From: Methylobacterium sp. J-070
Lineage (GTDB): Bacteria; Pseudomonadota; Alphaproteobacteria; Rhizobiales; Beijerinckiaceae
Direction of reading: 5' to 3'
Length of the DNA stretch: 64,000 nt
NCBI RefSeq assembly: GCF_022829385.1
Contig: NZ_JAKSXX010000261.1
Location: 1 to 64,000 of the forward strand
Below, in pieces: positions 26,219 to 35,015 of the stretch (position 1 is its first letter; each line of letters opens with the position of its first letter). The translations under genes were made by a program, and so were the position numbers. The notes below the pieces were generated by a model. The model saw only the letters and a list, made by a program, of their open reading frames with translations. It ran no database searches and had not been told where the DNA came from.

Positions 26219-26347
26219 TCACGAATAGGCGACCGAGAAGGCGTTGAAGAAGAGGCTGCCGGCGTTCTGAAGGGGCTCAGCCCCGAGCGCGAGGCCGTTG
26301 AACCACTCGTCGCCCGTCAGCCAATCGCCGAGGGTCGTCGGCGCCAT
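26219..26347 (-). CDS. Possible 42-residue prophage protein or frameshifted remnant
   Basis: The frame reads MAPTTLGDWLTGDEWFNGLA, then FFNAFSVAYS, a protein-like composition with Trp, Phe and Asp. The well-placed GGAGG lies ahead of a different ATG (about 19 bp upstream, other frame), so the native start may have been lost by a small indel. It could be a genuine micro-gene or a decayed one. Confidence 0.3.
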   Translation of the reverse strand: MAPTTLGDWLTGDEWFNGLALGAEPLQNAGSLFFNAFSVAYS

Positions 26348-26455
26348 CCATGCAGCTGGGGTTCATCAGGCGCCTCCGTGTTTGGTGAGCGGAGCAGACG
26401 CGGCACGACAGCCACGCTGACTTAATCCCGCCGTCGACTACTTATATATCCAGGG

Positions 26456-26478
26456 TTGCATGGGCATTCGGGATGCAA
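26456..26478. promoter_or_regulatory. Inverted repeat upstream of the moron-like gene
   Basis: TTGCAT at 26456-26461 is inverted as ATGCAA at 26473-26478, 11 bases apart, in an AT-richer patch 70-95 bp before the plus-strand gene at 26550. It may be an operator. No regulator is assigned. Confidence 0.25.
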
Positions 26479-26549
26479 TGGCGCATCAATCGGCCCTGCT
26501 GTTTGTATGCGTCGCGTTTCAAAGGAACCCCGCACAAAGAGCACCCGCT

Positions 26550-26840
26550 ATGAGTTTGCTGAAAAATCTCTTCCGCCGGCTTTCAGGAAATGCTGAGCTT
26601 GCAACCGATAGCATCGCCGCCAAGAGCGGCGTAGATCTTGCCGAGCTGGCGCCAAAGACATCTCGGACAAACCGCACATACGATTGGGAACCGGCTCTGC
26701 CTTGGCGGTCGGTACGTCTGATCGATGGGACCACGGGATCCGGTTGGGTAATGCGTCGCCGCGCACCGGACGGGACGTGGCAATATCGGGCGATGACGGA
26801 CCAAGAAGCGCTGGATCGCGCGATCAGCGAGACTCAGTAG
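26550..26840 (+). CDS. Hypothetical protein (moron-like, opposite strand to late genes)
   Basis: A 96-residue soluble protein (MSLLKNLFRRLSGNAELATD) with a beta-like second half (WRSVRLIDGTTGSGWVMRRR, DGTWQYRAMTDQEALDRAI). AAAGAG eight bases before the ATG at 26550 favours this start over one at 26460. It converges on the tail-fibre esterase gene with a 4-bp gap. Lower GC and opposite orientation suggest separate acquisition and expression from the lysogen. Function is unknown. Confidence 0.5.
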   Translation: MSLLKNLFRRLSGNAELATDSIAAKSGVDLAELAPKTSRTNRTYDWEPALPWRSVRLIDGTTGSGWVMRRRAPDGTWQYRAMTDQEALDRAISETQ

Positions 26841-26844
26841 TCCC

Positions 26845-28491
26845 TCAATTCGCCGGCTCCGTGTAGGTGCCCGCTATCGAGGCGGCGATGCGCTGGCCGA
26901 GTGTGGTCTGTCCGGCGCGATTGTAATGCGTGCCAGCCACACTCGTCGTGCCGTTCGGCTGAAGGACACCGCCAGCATTGACCGGCAAGTCACTGGTCTC
27001 GACTATAGAGACAGGTCCGCCAGGATTGGCCGCGGCGACGCTAAACTGCGCCGTGCGGATAGTCGTGTCGGCCAGATACCCCGGCCGCAGCCGTGCGATC
27101 ACGAAAACACCAGTTGCGCCCAAGCCCCAATCGGTGCGCACGGCATTGATGAGGGCGGTAAGATTGGTCTGGTAGCTCGTCGCCGGCGTGCCGCCGGCGG
27201 CTGCTTCAAACTCGCCCTGAACCCACACCCCATGGATCGTCAGGGCGTAGCCGGCCGCCGTAGCCGCAGCGCGAGCAGCCTGGTTGCGTGTAACCGACTG
27301 CGCGTAAAGCTCGCCCGTGGAGGAAGGGCTCCAATCGTACGTGCTGGTTCCGTCCGCGGACTGGTACAGGCCCGTTCCGCCTGCCGTATCCTTGCAAAGC
27401 AGGATCGGGACGCCGGGATTGGCGGCCCGCAGGGCCGGCAGGAAGCCGATCTCAGGGCCGACCCAGGCAGCAAAGCTCTCGAATTCGACGCCCGTGCGAA
27501 GGTTCGGGACATAATCGACATACTTGCCGCCATCCCAAACGAACGTAAGCCCGGAGGGGTCCGTCCACGTCGCGCCGGCCGCGTCCTCGGCCTGCCCCTG
27601 TGCGTTCGACTGCCCGGAAAGCTGGATGAAGATCGCGGGCTGTCCAACGCTGGACGACAGGGTCGAGTAGCCGGTCGGCACGCTCGACGGCGTCGGGTTC
27701 ATCGTGACCGCGCCGCCGCTGTTGCCGGCGATGGCGGCGAAATAGGTCGTAGCAGTGATGCCGGAGGGAAGCGGGTCGCCCTGTGCGGGAACCGTCGGGT
27801 CCTTCCCGGTCCCCGCGTTGCCATACCACGTGCCGCCGTTCTTGCGGACGAAGTAGACCTTGTTGGTCATATCGAGCGCGATGCCGATCACGTCGCCGTT
27901 GACGAGCGCGCCGAGGTTCATTGGGTTCGAGAAGCTCGAGCCCTTGTAGACCGCACCATCCCAGCGGATCGTGACCGCAGTATCGAAACCCGCAAAGCCG
28001 TTGCCGCCGTTGGTCATCGACAGGCCGGACGCCGCGATGGCGACTTGCCAGTTCGTCTGAACGTTCGTCGCGGTGAACTCGATGTAGCGCTTGCCGGTGC
28101 TGAAGCCGGCGACCGCGCGCAGGCCATTCGGGTTCGATGATGTGGACGACGTGAGCGTGCGGTTGCTGTTGCTGAGCGCCTGCCCTGCGGTCAAATTCGC
28201 GGGATCGAACGTGGTGCCGGATACGACCGGCGTGCCGGCGGCGAGCGCGGTCGCGACGCCGGCCCTGGCGTCCAGAGCGGCGGCGAGGAACGCGATCTGG
28301 TCGGTGGCGAGTTGCGGCGTGGCGAAGGTGTAGGAGAGCAGCCCGGCCGCGGCCGTGATGGTCGCGACCGAAGCGCCGTTCTTCAGGACAGAGGCGACGG
28401 TGCCGGTGGCCGCGGCGCGGGTGAAGGTGCGGCCGTCAGCCGAGGATGCGGGTGCGACCGAGCCCCCGGCCGTGCGCGGAAAGAAACTCAT
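26845..28491 (-). CDS. Tail-associated protein with SPRY-like and SGNH/sialate-esterase-like domains
   Basis: A 548-residue protein. After an N-terminal virion-attachment-like part, residues about 105-275 resemble a SPRY/concanavalin-like beta-sandwich (GKRYIEFTATNVQTNWQVAI, WDGAVYKGSS, VYFVRKNGGTWYG). Residues about 285-545 carry an SGNH-type esterase: GQSNAQGQ with nucleophile Ser295, then HGVWVQGEFEA and a late GTHYNRAG carrying the probable catalytic His. This matches the sialate O-acetylesterase-like (carbohydrate esterase) family. In a tail-tip gene it probably deacetylates host surface polysaccharide during adsorption. That role is inferred. Confidence 0.75.
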   Translation of the reverse strand: MSFFPRTAGGSVAPASSADGRTFTRAAATGTVASVLKNGASVATITAAAGLLSYTFATPQLATDQIAFLAAALDARAGVATALAAGTPVVSGTTFDPANLTAGQALSNSNRTLTSSTSSNPNGLRAVAGFSTGKRYIEFTATNVQTNWQVAIAASGLSMTNGGNGFAGFDTAVTIRWDGAVYKGSSFSNPMNLGALVNGDVIGIALDMTNKVYFVRKNGGTWYGNAGTGKDPTVPAQGDPLPSGITATTYFAAIAGNSGGAVTMNPTPSSVPTGYSTLSSSVGQPAIFIQLSGQSNAQGQAEDAAGATWTDPSGLTFVWDGGKYVDYVPNLRTGVEFESFAAWVGPEIGFLPALRAANPGVPILLCKDTAGGTGLYQSADGTSTYDWSPSSTGELYAQSVTRNQAARAAATAAGYALTIHGVWVQGEFEAAAGGTPATSYQTNLTALINAVRTDWGLGATGVFVIARLRPGYLADTTIRTAQFSVAAANPGGPVSIVETSDLPVNAGGVLQPNGTTSVAGTHYNRAGQTTLGQRIAASIAGTYTEPAN

Positions 28492-28501
28492 CGCGCGACC
28501 C

Positions 28502-29467
28502 TCAGCTCAGGACGGAGACGACGTGCGTCCCGGTGGTATTGGCGGCGACCACGTCGACGACGGCGAGCCTGTCGATCAGTGTGGGTCCGGCCGCAGTCAC
28601 CGGGACATCGAGCGTGGTGCCGCCGGACAACTTGAGCCGCACGCTGCCCGTCGAGGTCGAGGCGATGAAAACCGCGCGGCCGGCGGTCACAGGAGTGCCG
28701 GGAGTGATCGTCGCGGCGTTCGCGTAGGGCTGCTCGTAGCCGGCGATGGTGGCCAGGCTGGCGTTGCCGGTGTCCTGCTTGGCCGCGGTGGCGGCTCCCG
28801 CCGGGAGCGGCAGGGCAGCCGCGGAGATCGCCAGCGTGCCGGCCAGGAGCGAGCGCACCGCCTCGACCTTGGCGTCGGTGGCCGCCCCGGCCGGGAGCGG
28901 CAGGGCTGCGGCCGAGATTGCCAACGTGCCGGCCAGAAGCGCGCGCACGGCCTCCAGCTTCGCGTCCGTCGCGGCGCCGTTCGGCAGCGGCAGGCTCTGC
29001 GCGGCGACCTGGAGGGTGCCGGCGAGCAGAGCCCGGATCGCCTCGTCCTTGGCGACCACGGAGGCGAAGCCCTGCGTCAGGTCCGCGTCGGTGGCGAGCG
29101 GACCGAACGCCGCGAGGATGGCGGTCAGGAGGGTCGCGGCGGTGTCCTGCTTCGATGCCGTGGCCGCGCCGCCGGGCAGCGGGAGCGCCTGTGCCGACAC
29201 GGACAGGGTGCCCGCCAGGAGGACGCGGATCGCCTCCAGCTTCGTTGCGATGGTCTGCGCGTCGGCGTCGGTCGCCAGGGTGGCGAGCGCGGCGGTCAGC
29301 GCGGACTGAAGCGTCGTGATGTCTGCAGTCTTGGCGTGCGCCCCCTCCGGCGCCAGCTCGACGATGGTCCGGTCGGTATACGCCGAGCGCGTTCCGTCGG
29401 CCTTGCGGGCGTCGGGGGTGTAGGCGCGCGCAGGCCCGCTGCCCGAGAAAGACAGATCCGCGGTCAT
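28502..29467 (-). CDS. Prophage tail/structural protein with internal 30-residue repeats
   Basis: A 321-residue Ala-rich protein. Four LLAGTL units occur, three of them exactly 30 residues apart (near residues 147, 177 and 207), each framed by LPLPxGAATxAK. The first copy (near 83) is more diverged. The C-terminal part (VRLKLSGGTTLDVPVTAAGP, VDVVAANTTGTHVVSVLS) is beta-rich and resembles small virion beta-sandwich proteins. It sits between fibre-type genes, so a fibre, shaft or fibre-chaperone role is likely. Confidence 0.6.
   Translation of the reverse strand: MTADLSFSGSGPARAYTPDARKADGTRSAYTDRTIVELAPEGAHAKTADITTLQSALTAALATLATDADAQTIATKLEAIRVLLAGTLSVSAQALPLPGGAATASKQDTAATLLTAILAAFGPLATDADLTQGFASVVAKDEAIRALLAGTLQVAAQSLPLPNGAATDAKLEAVRALLAGTLAISAAALPLPAGAATDAKVEAVRSLLAGTLAISAAALPLPAGAATAAKQDTGNASLATIAGYEQPYANAATITPGTPVTAGRAVFIASTSTGSVRLKLSGGTTLDVPVTAAGPTLIDRLAVVDVVAANTTGTHVVSVLS
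28757..29030 (-). repeat. Three tandem 90-bp coding repeats
   Basis: The repeats encode about 30 residues each within the tail protein (residues about 147-236), with core LPLPAGAATDAK. The second and third are nearly identical. This is coding-repeat expansion, not intergenic repeats. Confidence 0.7.
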
Positions 29468-29476
29468 CGGTGATCC

Positions 29477-30142
29477 TCAGAAGAGCGGCGGGAAGTACAG
29501 GGTCGCGAAGAAGGGGGGCGCCGAGCCGTCGCCGGGGTCGGTCGGCTCCGAACCGGTGAGCACCACCCACGCGAGGGCGCCGTCGACGACGCGCAGTCCG
29601 AAGGTCTTGCCGGCGTCCGCGACCGGGTCGAAGGTCGGCAGCGGGAAGCCCGGCCCCTGCGGTCCGACCTGGAGCGCGGTCGCGGTGACCGCCTGGAGCC
29701 CGGGCACGGCGGTGAGCACCGCCTGGAAGCTGCCAGAGGCCGCCGCCACCGCCGGCGAGTCCGTGCCGGGCAGGACGGAGAAGCTGATGCGGCCCAAGGG
29801 CTCCGGATCCCGGGATGAGCCCGCCACCGTCCGCTGCACGTCGGCGAACAGGGTGACGAGGCCCGGCAGGCCGTTCGGGCCGGTGGCGAGCCAGGTGCCG
29901 CGCATCGCCTTCGTGACGGTGAGCACGAGGCTGTCGGTGAGGTGCGTGATCGGATCGGCCGTCCAGTCGATCTCGTGGGCGCCGTCGTAGCCCGGGACCT
30001 CGACCGTGCTGTCCAGCGCCACCACCGCGCCGCCGAACCGATCGGCCAGCGTCGCGGTGAGGCGCGAGCCGGCCAGGTTCAGCGCGGGCTTGATCGGCAC
30101 GACGACCTGCCAGCCCGCGGTGTCGATGACCGTGGTGGCCAT
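29477..30142 (-). CDS. Prophage structural protein, unknown
   Basis: A 221-residue protein with a beta-rich first half (GWQVVVPIKPALNLAGSRL, HLTDSLVLTVTKAMRGTWLA) and a Gly/Pro-rich end. There is no recognised domain. It lies between the glycosidase-like tail protein and the repeat protein with short gaps, all on the minus strand, so it is part of the tail-tip module. Confidence 0.55.
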   Translation of the reverse strand: MATTVIDTAGWQVVVPIKPALNLAGSRLTATLADRFGGAVVALDSTVEVPGYDGAHEIDWTADPITHLTDSLVLTVTKAMRGTWLATGPNGLPGLVTLFADVQRTVAGSSRDPEPLGRISFSVLPGTDSPAVAAASGSFQAVLTAVPGLQAVTATALQVGPQGPGFPLPTFDPVADAGKTFGLRVVDGALAWVVLTGSEPTDPGDGSAPPFFATLYFPPLF

Positions 30143-30218
30143 GGGCGGAGACCTCGTGGGGACGCGAGCGTGTGAACGGGCGCGGAGGGCGCTCCGGGGA
30201 TGAGGTCAGACGTCCGGG

Positions 30219-32525
30219 CTACTCGGCCGAGAGCAGGATCCCGCCGGCCGCGGTGAAGAAGGTCGGGAACGAGGCCTGGGTCAGGCCGTGCCCTCCGGAC
30301 TTCGTCGCGACGATCTGCAGGCCCGCCGACCCGATGTTCTGGATCGTGAAGGTGAAGCCCGCCTGGCCGGAGTTGGCCACCGCGATGCCGTAGTCCGTGT
30401 TCGCGGCACCGACGAAGGCTGCGCTCGCCGGCACCGCCCGCATTGGGGTCGGATACGGCACCGCGAAGGTGAGCGTGGTGGACGTGAGCCCGATCAGGGT
30501 GCCGGCGATGAAGTAGGCCCCGGCCGGGTCGGCGAGCTTCTGGACGTGCGCGCGGGCGAGCGCCCGGTCGATCACCGGCGGCTGGCGGCTCGACTGCGTC
30601 GGCTTGTAGCCGATCTCGGCCTGCGGATCCTTGAACGTCGCGGTCCCGCCGACGGGATGCAGGGTGAAGGTGAGGTCGCCCGTCACGCCCGTCGGGATCG
30701 CGAAGGCTGCGCCGGTCCCGCGTCCGCGCGCCGCGTTGAGCTGGATCGGACCGTTGCCGCTGCTCCCGGGCCAGTCGATCGTGACTTCGACCGACCCCGT
30801 CAGGTTACGCAGGGACGCGACCAGGACTTCGCCGGCGAGTGCCGCACCCCGGTCGCGGATCGTCTGGCGCAGATACCCGCCGCTCAGCGTGATCGTTCCG
30901 TCGGACGCCCGGGTGACGTTGGTGGCGCTGTCGACCGAGACCCAGCCGTCATAGGTGCCGACGCCGGTGGCGGCCGCTCCACCCGCGAACCCGCGGGTGT
31001 TGAGGCTCATGTCGGCGTTGTAGAGCAGGTTCACCAGCGGCTTGCCGGCGAACGTGGTCGTATCGGCGGACGGCGCCAGCCAGTTGTCCCGGACGACCTG
31101 ACCGAAGGCGCTCAACGTGCCGTCCTGGCGCGTGAGGCTGTTCGGGTCATTGACCCCTAAGCCTGGGACGTACCAGCCGTAGGAGTAGACGGTGACGCCG
31201 GAGAACGCGGTCTCGCGGCACAGCCGGCGCGCGTCGGCAAGCAGGTCCGCGATCCAGGCGTAGTGGCTCGCCAGCGTGGCCGCCGGCGTGGTGCCCGGCG
31301 TCGAGGGGTCGAGCGTCGGATCGCGCACCGTGCCGTCGTTGGTGAGGCCGACCTCGTCGATCGTGAGGGCGAAGACGCCCAGATACCGCAGCGCCGAGGC
31401 CAGGAACCCGGAGCGTCGGTCGGCGAAAGTCGCCTCGCCGGCCTGGTAGATGTGGATGCCGACGACGAGGTTCGGGTCGGCGGTGAAGACGACGTTGCCG
31501 AGGAGTGCGGAGGCGACCGCGTTGGCCGCATAGCCGTAGTTCGTCGGGTTGAGGACGATCGGTCCGAGGAAGCCCGAGCCGCGCAGGGCCTGGACGTACT
31601 GCACCTGCTCGGCCGCCCAGACGGTCGGGTTGGTGCAGTCCGAGCCTCCGGTCGAGCAGTTGATCTCGTTGGCGGTGCCGATCCAGACATTGCGGCGGTT
31701 GGCGTAGCGGGCGCCGAGCTGGGTGTGGAAGGCGACGTTCAGCGCGGTCGGAACGGCGTCGTTGCCGTTCTGAAACTGGACCACCATCCCGAGCTTGTTG
31801 GCCTCGTCGACGATGAAATCCATCATCGCGAGGTGTGACGGGAAGCTCGCGGTCGCCGCGGTGTAGAGGACGGCCGGCTCGACGCCGACGCGCAGGCCGT
31901 TGAGGCCGAGGCAGGCGGCCGCGAAGATGCGGGCGCGCATGGTTGAGCCGTCGGCCGCGCCCCACACAGAGGCCTCGAAGCCGGTCAGCGACGAGCCGCC
32001 CGTGGTGACGGGCTGCCCGTTGACCTGCCGGAGGTTGTAGTTCGCCCGCGCCTCGCCGGAGATGAACAGGCCGTCGGCGAAGGTCGCGAACTTGGCGATG
32101 AAGCGCTTGCCGTCGGGGCCCTGGATCGTCTTGTCCGGTTGGACCTGGTAGCCGGAGCCGGTCGCGCGCAGCGCGGGCTGGCCGACACCGGACAGGGCGG
32201 TCAGCACCGTGCTCAGCGGCTGGCGGCCGGCGAGGACGTCGGTCAGCAGCTGCGCGGCGCCGCCCGGCAGCGTGACATGCGCGGCCGAGAGGTCGCCGTC
32301 GACCGCCACGGCGCCGAGGTCGGCCGGGGCGAGCACGATGTCGGGAAGAGACTTGCCGTTGACGGAGCGCACGAGACCGTCGGCGCCCTTCTGGGCGGCG
32401 AAGTACTGCGCGTCGGTCTTGCCCGCATTGCCCGGTAGGGCGCGCCACGCGTCGATGGCGCTCTGGCCGGTGCCGCCCGAAGGGCCGGACACGAACAGCA
32501 CATCGTCGACGGTCTCGATCGCCAT
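30219..32525 (-). CDS. Tail-associated glycosidase-like protein (GH5-type fold)
   Basis: A 768-residue protein. An N-terminal virion part (about 1-140) is followed by a TIM-barrel-like glycosidase region (about 145-480). Its features recall clan GH-A/GH5: WIGTANEINC with a possible acid/base Glu287, VVGIHIYQAG, and ALTIDEVGLTND with a possible nucleophile Glu391. A beta-rich C-terminal module follows (about 510-768). In a phage tail such a domain would degrade host capsule or exopolysaccharide. The substrate cannot be read. The ATG at 32525 gives MAIETVDDVLF. Confidence 0.65.
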   Translation of the reverse strand: MAIETVDDVLFVSGPSGGTGQSAIDAWRALPGNAGKTDAQYFAAQKGADGLVRSVNGKSLPDIVLAPADLGAVAVDGDLSAAHVTLPGGAAQLLTDVLAGRQPLSTVLTALSGVGQPALRATGSGYQVQPDKTIQGPDGKRFIAKFATFADGLFISGEARANYNLRQVNGQPVTTGGSSLTGFEASVWGAADGSTMRARIFAAACLGLNGLRVGVEPAVLYTAATASFPSHLAMMDFIVDEANKLGMVVQFQNGNDAVPTALNVAFHTQLGARYANRRNVWIGTANEINCSTGGSDCTNPTVWAAEQVQYVQALRGSGFLGPIVLNPTNYGYAANAVASALLGNVVFTADPNLVVGIHIYQAGEATFADRRSGFLASALRYLGVFALTIDEVGLTNDGTVRDPTLDPSTPGTTPAATLASHYAWIADLLADARRLCRETAFSGVTVYSYGWYVPGLGVNDPNSLTRQDGTLSAFGQVVRDNWLAPSADTTTFAGKPLVNLLYNADMSLNTRGFAGGAAATGVGTYDGWVSVDSATNVTRASDGTITLSGGYLRQTIRDRGAALAGEVLVASLRNLTGSVEVTIDWPGSSGNGPIQLNAARGRGTGAAFAIPTGVTGDLTFTLHPVGGTATFKDPQAEIGYKPTQSSRQPPVIDRALARAHVQKLADPAGAYFIAGTLIGLTSTTLTFAVPYPTPMRAVPASAAFVGAANTDYGIAVANSGQAGFTFTIQNIGSAGLQIVATKSGGHGLTQASFPTFFTAAGGILLSAE

Positions 32526-32533
32526 CGGGGGCC

Positions 32534-33199
32534 TCAATCCTGGAGGGAGGCGACGGCGGCGTGCTTGATGAGGCCGTAGAAGGCCGTCACCGTCAGGCCG
32601 GTCGCGGGGTCGCTGGCGAGGATGTCGAACGGGTACGTGCCGGGCGGGCAGCGGGCCATGATCGCGCGCGGGACCCGCATCGCGACGTTGCCACCCGTCG
32701 TCCCCGCGTTGATCGTCGGCACCGACCCGTCGGCGGGCGCGGAGGAGGCCTGCAGCGCCACGGTCGCGGCATCCCGGGCGGCCCGCGCGTCGAGCGCGAA
32801 GGTCAGACCGGAGATGTCGAGCGGTGTCGGCAGCACCGAGATCGCGAAGGTGTCGCCGACCGCGAACGGCGTGGAGCCCTGGCTCAGCATGAGCGTGAGG
32901 CCGCCGGCATACACCTGAACCCCGGCCACGCCCTGGCCCGTCACGGTTCCCGGCGGGGCGGTGACCGTGAAGCTGGTGAAACCGCCCACGACGCTGGTGA
33001 TCGTGAGGAGGTTGATGCCACGCCGGGCGCCGACATCGACGGCGGTCACCGCTAGGCCACCATTGCCGACGTTGGTCGAGCCCGCCACGACGCCACCCTG
33101 GCCGGGCCGACCGATGATCGGCAGGCCATCGAGCCAGTCGGTGTTCTGGCTGGTGCGGAAGGTGAGCGGGCGCGGCTGGATCAGGGCGAGGTTCGACAC
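32534..33199 (-). CDS. Prophage structural protein, unknown
   Basis: A 221-residue beta-rich protein (LTITSVVGGFTSFTVTAPPG, VQVYAGGLTLMLSQGS, PTPLDISGLTFALDARAARD). Part of the fibre/tail-tip module, 8 bp upstream of the glycosidase-like gene. Its composition resembles small fibre-base or BppU-type N-terminal baseplate domains, but this is not a firm assignment. Confidence 0.5.
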   Translation of the reverse strand: MSNLALIQPRPLTFRTSQNTDWLDGLPIIGRPGQGGVVAGSTNVGNGGLAVTAVDVGARRGINLLTITSVVGGFTSFTVTAPPGTVTGQGVAGVQVYAGGLTLMLSQGSTPFAVGDTFAISVLPTPLDISGLTFALDARAARDAATVALQASSAPADGSVPTINAGTTGGNVAMRVPRAIMARCPPGTYPFDILASDPATGLTVTAFYGLIKHAAVASLQD

Positions 33200-33273
33200 G
33201 CGCGCACCTCAGGCAGCGGGCAGGGAAACGCCGCCCGGAGGCGGCGCGGGCGGGCGGACCGGACGACGGGCGC

Positions 33274-33873
33274 TCAGGTCAGTGACGGCCAGCGGATCGC
33301 GCCGAAGGCGGCCTGGGCCGACCGGGTGTCGGTAGACGCCTCGACCGTGGCCTTGGCCGCAAGCCGGGCGGCCCGGATCGCGGCGCCGGCCTTCTGGTAG
33401 GCGTCGTAGGCGGCCAGCACCGCGCGGGCCTCGCCGGGGATGTCGACCGTGGGCTTGCCGGTGGTCGGATCGAGATCGTAGCCGAGCGAGGCGGCGAGCA
33501 TCGGGTAGGCGACCGGGTCGAAGGTCGCGGCCGGGTTCGCCTTCGACGCCGCGTCGACCTGCACGGCCTCGGCGTAGGCCTCCTGGTACTCCATCGCCTG
33601 GCCGGAGCCGGGCGTAATGAGGGTCAGGCGCAGGGCCTCGGCGCGGGCATCGATCTGCGCCTTCAGGTCGGCCTTGAGCAGCGGCAACGCGGCGGCGACC
33701 CCGTCAGCGTAGCCTTCCGGGAGGCCGTCCGCGCCCAGCGGCAGGTCGGGGCTGATCTCCAGGGCTGCGAGCGTCGACCCGTCGTAGACGTGGCCGACCC
33801 CGAAACCGGTCGGGTACTTCGCGCGGCCGAGCGTGGTGATCACGCCCTCGTCGAGGGTGGCGGGCAGGCGCAT
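33274..33873 (-). CDS. Tail-fibre accessory protein
   Basis: A 199-residue protein whose ATG overlaps the stop of the upstream fibre gene as ATGA. It opens with VGHVYDGSTLAALEIS, then a long helical part (KADLKAQIDARAEALRLTLI) and further helices, resembling tail-fibre assembly (DUF4376-like) proteins. Its position directly behind a fibre gene supports a fibre chaperone or accessory role. Confidence 0.55.
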   Translation of the reverse strand: MRLPATLDEGVITTLGRAKYPTGFGVGHVYDGSTLAALEISPDLPLGADGLPEGYADGVAAALPLLKADLKAQIDARAEALRLTLITPGSGQAMEYQEAYAEAVQVDAASKANPAATFDPVAYPMLAASLGYDLDPTTGKPTVDIPGEARAVLAAYDAYQKAGAAIRAARLAAKATVEASTDTRSAQAAFGAIRWPSLT

Positions 33874-34925
33874 CACGAGGTCTGCTCCAGTTCGTCGGCG
33901 TCGAAGCGCGAGGGGTTCGGGGTCGGCAGACCGGACAGGTCCGCGCCGGTGGCGCCGAAGATCGTCGTCCACTGGCCGCTGTCGTCGCGCTTGAGGCCGA
34001 TGGAGAGGCTCAAGGCACCGGCCGGGATCCCGGTGAAGTAAAAGGTCGGGCTGTTGCCGCCCGAGCCGGCCGCGCCGCCGCCGGCCACCAGGAAGGTCGA
34101 GTTGACGATCGCGTCGGCGGTGAAGGTCGCGCCCGAAGCGATTTGCGTCACGGTGGCCCGCACGGTCACCGCGCCGTTGCCCTGGCCGGGGATCGTCGGC
34201 GAGTGGCAGTAGAAGCTGCCCTTGATCCGCAGGAGCGAGTTCGCGCTCTTCTTGACCCACGTCTTCCCGGAGGCGTCGGTGGTCAGGCCCGAGACCACGG
34301 TGACCACCGAGCCCGCCGTCGAGGCGCTGGCGCTGAACCGGGCGTTGGTCGGGAGCGCCGTGGTGTTGAACGGCGAGCCGGCGGCCTTGGCGGCGGCGAG
34401 GCTCGCGCTCGCGGAGCTGGCGCCGGACAGCCGGGCGTTGCTGGAGGCGTCGATCTCGAAGGTGAGGAACTGCCCGGCCTTCCAGGCGCCGCTCGCCAGC
34501 GCGGAGGCGTCGGACGCCACGATCGGGTAGCTGACGGTCGTGCCGGCGGCGCCGATGCCGGTGAGCGCGAGCGTGCCGCCCGACCCGGTGTAGTCGGACG
34601 CCGCGACGCCCCGCACCCGCATGCCGACCTGGAGCGAGGGGATCACCACCGAGTTCGGGAGCGTCGCGGTCAGCGCCGTGGCGGTGCCGCCGAACAGGCC
34701 GAGCCAGATGCCTCGAGACGCGGCCTGGATCAGCTGCGTCAGGTCTGAGCCGCTGCGCACGAGGCCCGCGGCGTCGATCGCCGCCAGGATTTCGGCTTCG
34801 ACGTCGGTGACGATGGCGTGGCCAGGGTAGGAACCCTCGACGCCGGTCGCGGGCACGCCGTCGGTCCACGGGAGCTTGCCGGCATCCTCGGCGCCGTTGG
34901 CGTTCAGCGGGTAGTGCAGGCGCAC
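33873..34925 (-). CDS. Tail fibre protein
   Basis: A 350-residue protein rich in Ala, Gly, Ser and Thr with beta-strand-like repeats and short low-complexity segments (SGASSASASLAAAKAAGS). The N-terminus (MRLHYPLNANGAEDAGKLPW) looks like a baseplate-attachment end. It follows the gp48-like baseplate gene, as fibre genes do in Mu-type tails. GGAGAG seven bases before a GTG at 34925 sets the start. Receptor specificity is unknown. Confidence 0.6.
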   Translation of the reverse strand: MRLHYPLNANGAEDAGKLPWTDGVPATGVEGSYPGHAIVTDVEAEILAAIDAAGLVRSGSDLTQLIQAASRGIWLGLFGGTATALTATLPNSVVIPSLQVGMRVRGVAASDYTGSGGTLALTGIGAAGTTVSYPIVASDASALASGAWKAGQFLTFEIDASSNARLSGASSASASLAAAKAAGSPFNTTALPTNARFSASASTAGSVVTVVSGLTTDASGKTWVKKSANSLLRIKGSFYCHSPTIPGQGNGAVTVRATVTQIASGATFTADAIVNSTFLVAGGGAAGSGGNSPTFYFTGIPAGALSLSIGLKRDDSGQWTTIFGATGADLSGLPTPNPSRFDADELEQTS

Positions 34926-35015
34926 GGGGTCTCTCCGGGAGGCCGGGGTGAGGGCCGCGCGGGCGGCCGGTTCAGGGTGCGGGTGGTGGGCGCGACCGGC
35001 TGGAGGCGGCGCGCG

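Larger units (their letters stand above)
26085..26549. other. Region between the RlpA-like gene and a plus-strand moron-like gene
   Basis: A 465-bp region. It contains a possible very small minus-strand gene (26219-26347) and an AT-richer segment near 26440-26480 with the inverted repeat TTGCAT/ATGCAA that may be the control region of the plus-strand gene. Nothing else is recognised. Confidence 0.4.

Noticed and set aside
28757..29030. Possible CRISPR array
   Set aside because: The repeats are in-frame coding units of 90 bp with no unique spacers between them, and no cas genes are present.
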